DNA of 64,000 nucleotides from CBDHFQ01 sp965262565. GTDB lineage: Bacteria > Bacteroidota > Bacteroidia > J057. The stretch lies in the NCBI GenBank assembly GCA_965262565.1, contig CBDHFQ010000026.1, positions 310,001 through 374,000 on the forward strand, given 5' to 3'. The notes under the pieces were generated by a model. It was given only the letters and a program-made list of their open reading frames with translations. It was not told the origin of the DNA and did not search any database. Both the position numbers and the translations under genes were made by a program. Of this stretch, positions 58,141 through 64,000 are shown piece after piece. Positions within the stretch are counted from its first letter, which is position 1. Every line of letters begins with the position of its first letter.

Positions 58141-59193
58141 ATGAGACAAACAAAAGATATACGTTCTCTTTCTCGTCCAGAACTGGAAAAGCTAATGGTA
58201 GAGATGGGAGAAAAACGATTTAGGGTAGCTCAGGTTCATGATTGGATTTGGAAGAAAGGAGTAGAGGACTTTGAAGAAATGAGAAATGTTGGGAAACAAC
58301 TACGATCTCATTTAGCAGCGAATTATACTTTACATAAAGTGAGGATTTATTCTTCCCAGCAGAGTAAGGATAAAACCATTAAGTATGTATTCAACCTTCC
58401 TAACCAATTGAAAGTGGAAGGTGTACTAATTCCTACTCCCAAAAGGCTAACGGCTTGTATATCGTCTCAGGCCGGATGTTCTTTGGATTGTGTTTTTTGC
58501 GCGACTGGCACGATGGACTTTCAGTATAACCTTAAGCACTATGAAATTTTTGATCAGGTAGCTTTATTACAACAGGAAGCTCTCCTTAACTTTCATCGGC
58601 CTCTGACTAATATAGTTTACATGGGAATGGGAGAACCATTACTTAATTATAAACACGTCCTCACTTCCATCCATTATATCACTTCAGAAGAGGGAATGGG
58701 ATGGTCCCCAAAACGAATTACCTTATCTACAGCAGGCATCGCAAAAATGATCAAGAAACTAGGTGATGAGGAAGTAAAATTTGAGTTTGCTCTTTCCCTA
58801 CATAGTGCTAATGAAGAAAAGCGGAACAGAATCATGTCCATTAACCGCTCAAACTCTCTAGAACAGTTGAAAGAAGCATTGACCTATTTTTATCATAAGA
58901 CAGGAACAAGAATTACTTATGAATATTGTTTATTTGATAAGGTTAATGACGGAATAGAAGATGCGGCAGAATTGGTTGAATTCTCTCGTATTATTCCTTC
59001 GAAAGTGAATATTATAGAATATAATTCTTTTCCAGGCACTGAGCTTAGGCAAACTTCTCCTAAAAAGATGCAAGCTTTTATATCTTATCTCGAGACACAA
59101 AAGGTCATCGTTAATGTCCGAAGGAGTAGAGGAAAAGATATATTTGGTGCATGTGGCCAATTAGCTTTACATCATGAGCAAAAGCATTCCTAA
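58141..59193 (+). CDS. rlmN: Dual-specificity RNA methyltransferase RlmN
   Basis: A radical SAM enzyme that methylates C2 of A2503 in 23S rRNA (and A37 in some tRNAs). The 350-residue length is standard. The iron-sulphur Cys set is C113, C117 and C120 in AGCSLDCVFCATG. The N-terminal part has RVAQVHDWIWKKGV, and IVYMGMGEPLLNYKHV and ITLSTAGI are the usual central motifs. GACGQL near the C terminus holds the methyl-carrying Cys. It starts a plus-strand run with holB 26 bases on. It is divergent from the amidohydrolase gene. Confidence 0.95.
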   Translation: MRQTKDIRSLSRPELEKLMVEMGEKRFRVAQVHDWIWKKGVEDFEEMRNVGKQLRSHLAANYTLHKVRIYSSQQSKDKTIKYVFNLPNQLKVEGVLIPTPKRLTACISSQAGCSLDCVFCATGTMDFQYNLKHYEIFDQVALLQQEALLNFHRPLTNIVYMGMGEPLLNYKHVLTSIHYITSEEGMGWSPKRITLSTAGIAKMIKKLGDEEVKFEFALSLHSANEEKRNRIMSINRSNSLEQLKEALTYFYHKTGTRITYEYCLFDKVNDGIEDAAELVEFSRIIPSKVNIIEYNSFPGTELRQTSPKKMQAFISYLETQKVIVNVRRSRGKDIFGACGQLALHHEQKHS

Positions 59194-59219
59194 TTTTTAC
59201 CTCATAATTTTTATTCCCA

Positions 59220-60344
59220 TTGCAATTCAAAGATGTTATCGGTCAACCTAAGGCTAAAGAAAAGTTTCGAGATGCTAGTCAGCACAATAGGCTTCCTCAC
59301 GCCCTATTGTTAACCGGCCCGGAAGGAGTAGGACAATTAGCCATCGCAAGAGCACTATCCCAATTTATCAATTGTCTGAATCCTCAACAGGGAGATAGCT
59401 GCGGAGAGTGTTCTCAGTGCAAAAAAAATCAAAAATGTATTCATCCGGATATAAAGTTTATTTATCCGATTATTTCCGCTAAAGAAAGTGGTAAGCAATT
59501 ATTGGCAGAGGATTCTATGGATTCATTTAGGCCAATGATTGTTAAGAATCCATATGCGACTCTTGAAGACTGGAGTCAGCTATCAGGGGGCGAAAATAAG
59601 CAGCTCATCATTAATGTACATGAGATGCGTGCCCTCAAAAGAAATATTTTCCTTAAGGCGTTCGAAGCTAGTATCAAGGTCATTATTATCTGGTATGCGG
59701 AAAAAATGAATGTACAGGCCGCTAACGCATTTCTCAAATTATTAGAAGAGCCTCCAGACCAAACTATGCTTATCTTAACTTGTAGCGACTCTTCCAAATT
59801 ATTGACGACCATTCGCTCCAGATGTCAGCAACTACGACTTGAGCGTTTGGATACTTCATCTATCGCCGCATTTATGAGAGAAAGTTATCAAATGGACCAT
59901 TCTCGATCTGAGGAGGTAGCATCCATTTCAAATGGAAGTATAGGTAATGCTCTACAATTTATAAGTGACTCCCGCCAAGAACTTAACCGGCAATTTGTAG
60001 CGTGGATGAGGGTGGTTTACATTGGCAATTATGGGAAAATTGACCAACAAATTTCTTCTGTGTATCAGGAAAGTAAAGAATTTCAACTTTTATTTCTCAA
60101 TATCGCAATCCATAAACTTAGAAACTCTTTTCTTTTTAGAATGGGTGTTTCCTCCATTGCACCTATATCGGGTGAAGAAATGGAATTTCAATCCAAATTT
60201 TCCTCTATTGTCAATTACTCAAAAATTGAGAAAATGGTTAAAGAGCTAGAAGAAACAAAAAGATATATCGCAGGAAATGCTAATGCGAAGATGGTTTGGA
60301 CAGGTTTATCAATTGCCTTACATCAAATTATTAGCTCCCATTAA
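59220..60344 (+). CDS. holB: DNA polymerase III delta' subunit
   Basis: The clamp-loader subunit that helps open the sliding clamp. The 374 residues begin QFKDVIGQPKAKEKF, the usual delta' opening. The P-loop is GPEGVGQ, with Gln in place of the Lys, as in delta' proteins that do not hydrolyse ATP. The four-Cys zinc site is CGECSQC with a Cys before and after. FLKLLEEPPDQTMLILT and TIRSRCQQLRLERL are standard. The start codon is TTG at 59220, and no ATG fits the domain start; this is uncommon. It follows rlmN and precedes an anchored protein and ricT. Confidence 0.9.
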   Translation: MQFKDVIGQPKAKEKFRDASQHNRLPHALLLTGPEGVGQLAIARALSQFINCLNPQQGDSCGECSQCKKNQKCIHPDIKFIYPIISAKESGKQLLAEDSMDSFRPMIVKNPYATLEDWSQLSGGENKQLIINVHEMRALKRNIFLKAFEASIKVIIIWYAEKMNVQAANAFLKLLEEPPDQTMLILTCSDSSKLLTTIRSRCQQLRLERLDTSSIAAFMRESYQMDHSRSEEVASISNGSIGNALQFISDSRQELNRQFVAWMRVVYIGNYGKIDQQISSVYQESKEFQLLFLNIAIHKLRNSFLFRMGVSSIAPISGEEMEFQSKFSSIVNYSKIEKMVKELEETKRYIAGNANAKMVWTGLSIALHQIISSH

Positions 60345-60383
60345 TTCTTCTTTTAATTTGATTGATTATCCTTATTTTACCGC

Positions 60384-61391
60384 ATGACCAGAGCTTATGT
60401 TTATCCTTGGCTAATAACTTTGCTCGTAGCCGTCGCTGTATATCAACTCTCTTATTACGCTGAACATAAAACCCCTCCAGCTCCAGCATACGAATTTTAT
60501 GATACTACCACCGTATTTCTTCATACTAATAATATAGGACCCATTCCAGTCAATATTTTTGGAATGTATTATAATATAGTCGAAGGATCCAGAAAAGTGG
60601 TAGAATCCAGGCAAGAGGACCAGCAGTTAATAGCGATTGATTTTCATGTCAATAGTCCCCGACCAGCCTCAATTTTTGTGGATGAAGAGGAAATTGAAAT
60701 ATTCTTGCTCCCAGATAGTAATTTACATATTTATGTAGGTCATCAAGCCAATTTCCTACATGCTAATACAATTCAATTTCACGGGGCTACTTCTGAAATT
60801 TGTAATTACTATTTATCAAAATCTACTACACTCGGAGAAAGAGGAATTCGGGCAAGAAGAAATACCGTCACCGCTGAAAAATTTTCTTTTTATTCGCACT
60901 TGTTGGATACCCTGGCAAATAGAGAGTTGGGGTTCCTTTATGATTATCACGAATTCAAAAATCTTCCGAATTACTTTTTCACTTTCGAAGAAAGCGAAAT
61001 TCTTTATCAAAAGGCCTATCTGAAACTGTTTAATTCTTTAAATTCTCCTCAAACAGGTATTTTTTTGGACGATGTTCCAATTAATAATGTTGGTGCGGTT
61101 TTTTCATACTATTACTATCTTTTTCTTCAGCTATACTTTCAACATACCTTTTCTTCGCGATCTATTCCTCAAGAATTAAGCATAAAAGATCCTACCGAAT
61201 TGGATGTAGCTAATATGCAACTGCAAGGGGAGATGCATGACGTTTTTTTTACTCGAATTATTTTTCAACATATAAGAAGAGAGGAATTTGAGATAGCGAG
61301 AAAATTACTTGTCAAATACAACGAAGGTTTTAGCAAAAAAAAGTATGTCAGATTCTTGAAAGCTGCCATTTCCAAGCAGGAAAGAAGTTAG
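60384..61391 (+). CDS. Membrane-anchored protein like the N-terminal half of TlpA-type oxidoreductases
   Basis: A 335-residue protein with one N-terminal membrane helix (8-24). The middle part, IDFHVNSPRPASIFVDEEEI and TIQFHGATSEICNYYL, resembles the DUF4369-type lead domain of Bacteroidota TlpA/ResA-like proteins. The thioredoxin domain that should follow is missing: no CxxC is visible. The C-terminal part is helical and ends SKKKYVRFLKAA. It follows holB by 39 bases and is probably co-transcribed. It may act as a periplasmic partner or scaffold, but this is only inferred from the domain match. Confidence 0.6.
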   Translation: MTRAYVYPWLITLLVAVAVYQLSYYAEHKTPPAPAYEFYDTTTVFLHTNNIGPIPVNIFGMYYNIVEGSRKVVESRQEDQQLIAIDFHVNSPRPASIFVDEEEIEIFLLPDSNLHIYVGHQANFLHANTIQFHGATSEICNYYLSKSTTLGERGIRARRNTVTAEKFSFYSHLLDTLANRELGFLYDYHEFKNLPNYFFTFEESEILYQKAYLKLFNSLNSPQTGIFLDDVPINNVGAVFSYYYYLFLQLYFQHTFSSRSIPQELSIKDPTELDVANMQLQGEMHDVFFTRIIFQHIRREEFEIARKLLVKYNEGFSKKKYVRFLKAAISKQERS

Positions 61392-61781
61392 TATTTTCCT
61401 TCTACTTTCTGCCAGTTCTTCTTTGTAAATATAGATTAATATGTATATTAGCATTTTGAGGGTGGTAAACCACAAAATAGTGGGATCTTGAATTAATGAT
61501 AATCAGGGTGAGGATGATGGAAAGAGAATATTAGATGATTATTCACTAATTAGTATAAGAGAGCTTAGGCTGATTAATATATAGATGTTTTTTGTTAGTC
61601 CTGATGAAATTTGATTTCGTCATTTATTAGTAAATATATTGTTGTCTATTTGTAAATAGCATTCTCATTACAATCATATTTTACTGATTCATTCCTACCC
61701 CTTTTTTCAAGATCTACCTTTATACAGTAAGCTCATAAGAGCGACTAAACATATACATAACTAATATATAAATTTAGTGTT
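61392..61781 (+). other. Gene-free stretch upstream of ricT
   Basis: This 390-base AT-rich gap holds no convincing gene. A short hairpin GTGGT/ACCAC is at 61462-61473. TACCTTTA about 70 bases before ricT is one base off the -7 consensus, with no clear -33 partner. It likely holds the promoter of ricT and gldH. Confidence 0.45.
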
Positions 61782-63161
61782 ATGGGTTGTGGATCATGTA
61801 GTACAGGGGGATGTAGTTCCGGTTGTGGTAGAAATGGTGGATGTTCCTCAGGAGGTTGCAACAAACTAAATACATTCGATTGGTTGAGTAATATGAACTC
61901 GCCGTCGCACACCTTAGTAGATAGTATTTTTGAAGTAAGGTTTAAAAATACACGTAAAGGTTTTTATAGAAATGTTCACTCTCTTCAATTGTATACTGGA
62001 GATCCTGTAGTGGTGGAAAGTGATAGAGGATATGACATAGGGTTCTTATCCCTGAGTGGCCTTGGTGCTGAATTACAGATGAAGAAAAAGGGGATTAATA
62101 AAGAGGAAAGTCTTATTCCTAAAATCTACCGTAAAGCTAATGAAAATGACCTTGAAATGCTTGGTAAGGTGAGGGAAAGAGAACAAGGTACGCGTACAAG
62201 AGCCAGAGAAATTATTAGCGAACTGAAACTGGATATGAAATTAAGTGATGTAGAATTTCAAGGAGATAATTCTAAGGCTATCTTCTATTACATTGCTGAT
62301 CATCGGGTAGATTTTAGAGAATTAATTAAGGTTCTGGCAAAAGAATTTAGAATCAGGGTGGAAATGAAGCAGATAGGGTTAAGGCATGAAGCTGGCCTTG
62401 TAGGGGGTATCGGATCTTGTGGAAGAGAATTATGTTGCTCTACCTGGCTAACTGAATTTAAAACGGTGAGTACCTCTGCTGCCAGATACCAAAACCTATC
62501 CCTCAATCCTATGAAAATATCAGGGTTATGTGGTAGATTAAAGTGCTGCCTTAACTATGAATTAGACGCCTATCTTGATGCCTTGCAAGATTTTCCTACC
62601 ATAGAAATGTTAGATACGAAAAAGGGAAAAGCCACTCTCCAAAAAACAGATATTTTTAAACGCAAAATGTGGTTTAGCTATAATGGAGAAACTAGTTGGT
62701 ACCCTCTTGATATAGATAAGGTCGTGCAGATTTCGGAAATGAATGCTAAAAATCAAAAACCCGATAATCTGGGAGTCGAAGGAATTGATTTTATTTCAAC
62801 AGAAGAGGAATTAGATCGCAAAGTAGATTTTGTGGATGTGGTGGGCCAAACTAAAACTACCTCAAGTCCTGATAAATCTTCGTCGTCGTCTAAGAAGAGA
62901 AACAACAGAAAATTTTCAGGGAAACGAAAGGGAAACACCAGTAGAAATAAGAAAGCTCCAAATGGCCAACGGTCTTCTCCAAATCAATCGAGAAGGGGAG
63001 CAAATTCAAATGCCGAATCTCCTTCTACAAGATCTCAAAGTAGAGCACCACAAAAATCACGTAAACCTTCAAACAGGAAACCTTCTTCCAATCAGAGCAA
63101 TGATCCTAAAAAATCAAATAAGCATTCTCAAAGGTCAAAAGGAAGAAATAAGACCGAATAG
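61782..63161 (+). CDS. ricT: PSP1-domain protein (RicT-like) with Cys-rich N-terminus and long basic tail
   Basis: A 459-residue protein of the PSP1/RicT family. In Bacillus RicT, with RicA and RicF, affects RNA processing and holds iron-sulphur clusters (family knowledge). Residues 1-26 are a Gly/Cys/Ser run (GCGSCSTGG, CSSGCGRNGG) with six Cys. The PSP1 core spans about 45-300 and has GSCGRELCC (C213, C218, C219) and GLCGRLKCCLNY, the usual cysteines. The last 100 residues are a disordered Ser/Lys/Arg/Asn tail that could bind nucleic acid. Neighbouring holB and gldH is a known order in the phylum. It precedes gldH by 29 bases. Confidence 0.88.
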   Translation: MGCGSCSTGGCSSGCGRNGGCSSGGCNKLNTFDWLSNMNSPSHTLVDSIFEVRFKNTRKGFYRNVHSLQLYTGDPVVVESDRGYDIGFLSLSGLGAELQMKKKGINKEESLIPKIYRKANENDLEMLGKVREREQGTRTRAREIISELKLDMKLSDVEFQGDNSKAIFYYIADHRVDFRELIKVLAKEFRIRVEMKQIGLRHEAGLVGGIGSCGRELCCSTWLTEFKTVSTSAARYQNLSLNPMKISGLCGRLKCCLNYELDAYLDALQDFPTIEMLDTKKGKATLQKTDIFKRKMWFSYNGETSWYPLDIDKVVQISEMNAKNQKPDNLGVEGIDFISTEEELDRKVDFVDVVGQTKTTSSPDKSSSSSKKRNNRKFSGKRKGNTSRNKKAPNGQRSSPNQSRRGANSNAESPSTRSQSRAPQKSRKPSNRKPSSNQSNDPKKSNKHSQRSKGRNKTE

Positions 63162-63190
63162 CATTGATTGATAGCTGAGAAAACATAGGT

Positions 63191-63646
63191 ATGAAATACA
63201 CTTATTATTTTGTGTTTGTCATTAGTATTCTGGGTATTTCATGTAACAAAGAGGCATTTGTCGTGGAAAAATCCTTTCAAGATTCCTGCTGGGCTATGAC
63301 AGATACGCTATCTTTTACTATAGAGGTTATAGAAAATAAGGATAATTATACTGTTAACTTTCAGGTCAGTTTGTTGGAAGAATATTTGTATCGAAATATT
63401 CATCTAAAATCTATTTGGCAATCTCCTTCCAACATCACTTTTGACAGCTTAATTACTGATTCCTTCATCGATAAGCAAGGAAATTGGCTGTATCCTTCCG
63501 ACTGGAATAATCAATATACTTTTTTTCTATCTGATTCCCTCAAACTAAGCTTGAAGGAAAGTGGTACCTACAAATTTATGGTCATCCAGTATATGAGAGA
63601 TGATACCCTATGTAATATCTCTCATATTGGAATAAATTATTTTTAA
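63191..63646 (+). CDS. gldH: Gliding-motility lipoprotein GldH
   Basis: A 151-residue lipoprotein of the gliding apparatus, which in Flavobacterium johnsoniae is needed for gliding and T9SS export (family knowledge). The lipobox is GISC with the acylated Cys at residue 18. The rest is a small beta-rich domain: YTVNFQVSLLEEYLYRNIHL, LSFTIEV and SGTYKFMVIQYMRDD are typical. Position after ricT is the conserved arrangement. It supports the gliding Bacteroidota origin of the window. It is followed by a 208-base gap and a LysM gene. Confidence 0.85.
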   Translation: MKYTYYFVFVISILGISCNKEAFVVEKSFQDSCWAMTDTLSFTIEVIENKDNYTVNFQVSLLEEYLYRNIHLKSIWQSPSNITFDSLITDSFIDKQGNWLYPSDWNNQYTFFLSDSLKLSLKESGTYKFMVIQYMRDDTLCNISHIGINYF

Positions 63647-63854
63647 CATATCATTTCTCCTTTTCGTATGCTAAAGTATGAGAGGTTACTTCAGTTTAAG
63701 CGCCTAATAGTTAGGATTTAACAACTGAAAATGGTACCTTTTTTGCATAATTTCGGGATAAACAATATTCTTATATATAAAATTTTTCTAAAGATTATTA
63801 GCTATTTACAGATTCATGATTGTAAATATTAATAGATCCGCAAAAAATTATTTT

Positions 63855-64000
63855 ATGAATTATAGCAAAATAATTTTATTCATTTTTTCCTTATCGCTCT
63901 TTTATATCCAGGGTATTTCACAAAATCTCTATAACTATGGATATTACACCGTTCAAAAAGGAGATTATCTCGGTAAGATCAGTAAGATTCACGGTGTTAG
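63855..64000 (+). CDS. LysM-domain secreted protein, 3'-partial
   Basis: The first 48 codons of a gene cut by the window edge. The signal peptide is about 1-23 (KIILFIFSLSLFYIQGIS). It is followed by YYTVQKGDYLGKISKIHGV, the opening of a LysM peptidoglycan-binding repeat. It will probably be a cell-wall-associated enzyme or scaffold. The rest lies outside. ATG at 63855 is the only good start. Confidence 0.75.
   Translation, partial: MNYSKIILFIFSLSLFYIQGISQNLYNYGYYTVQKGDYLGKISKIHGV

Noticed and set aside
62830..63171. 113-codon frame overlapping the tail of ricT
   Set aside because: It is a second frame through a low-complexity Ser/Lys/Arg region; the ricT frame holds the PSP1 domain and leads into the tail.
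1..64000. tRNA, rRNA, CRISPR arrays and insertion sequences
   Set aside because: I looked in every gap and saw no cloverleaf, repeat-spacer series, transposase or terminal repeats. A covariance-model scan would be needed to exclude small RNAs.

Overview
The window is an AT-rich bacterial chromosome segment from a member of the Bacteroidota, most likely a gliding, Cytophagales-type organism. The evidence is several secreted proteins ending in type IX secretion (T9SS) type A sorting domains, a holB-ricT-gldH neighbourhood with the gliding lipoprotein GldH, Bacteroidota-typical families (DUF3810, DUF3109, a fused SerB-SerA), and one clean Bacteroidota promoter (TTTG, 20 bases, TAATTTTG). I see no rRNA, tRNA, CRISPR array, insertion sequence, prophage or plasmid backbone. 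It reads as core chromosome with short mixed-strand operons.

Layout. 1-5.6 kb: a 5'-partial NUC1 nuclease, a DMT transporter, and a tight minus-strand trio (M3 peptidase, pRiA4b ORF-3-like protein, small HNH protein). 5.7-15.8 kb: helical-repeat proteins, a LysE-type exporter, a VOC protein, a secreted esterase, an FAD dehydrogenase, a TIGR01777-type SDR, a class V aminotransferase and a COQ7-like protein whose two ExxH motifs are both KxxH. 16-20 kb: one very large secreted amidase gene split by a one-base frameshift. 20-27 kb: NAD salvage genes pncB and pncA, then an envelope group (PpiD/SurA-type isomerase, CorC/HlyC-type CBS membrane protein, small membrane protein, LptC). 27-32 kb: ppk1, a nitroreductase and purL. 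32-43 kb: three T9SS-type secreted proteins, two poorly known proteins, a YbjN-like protein and a SerB-SerA fusion. 43-51 kb: a serine hydrolase, two HExxH membrane proteins either side of a glycosyltransferase, a SdrD-B-like protein, a TetR regulator, a nucleotide cyclase and an SdiA-regulated-type protein. 51-55 kb: an HPt protein divergent from a sigma-54 activator that lacks its DNA-binding domain, then an SF1 helicase. 55-64 kb: a small T9SS protein, DUF3109, an amidohydrolase, rlmN, holB, an anchored protein, ricT, gldH and the start of a LysM protein.

How they work together. PncA and PncB make nicotinate mononucleotide from nicotinamide. The SerB-SerA fusion holds the first and last steps of serine synthesis on one chain. 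LptC, PpiD and the CBS membrane protein serve the outer-membrane envelope. GldH belongs to the gliding/T9SS apparatus that would export the sorting-domain proteins found here.

I found no clear new defence or mobile system. The best candidates for something undescribed are the KxxH COQ7-like protein, the HTH-less sigma-54 activator beside an orphan HPt protein, the M3/pRiA4b/HNH trio, and the frameshifted multi-domain amidase.
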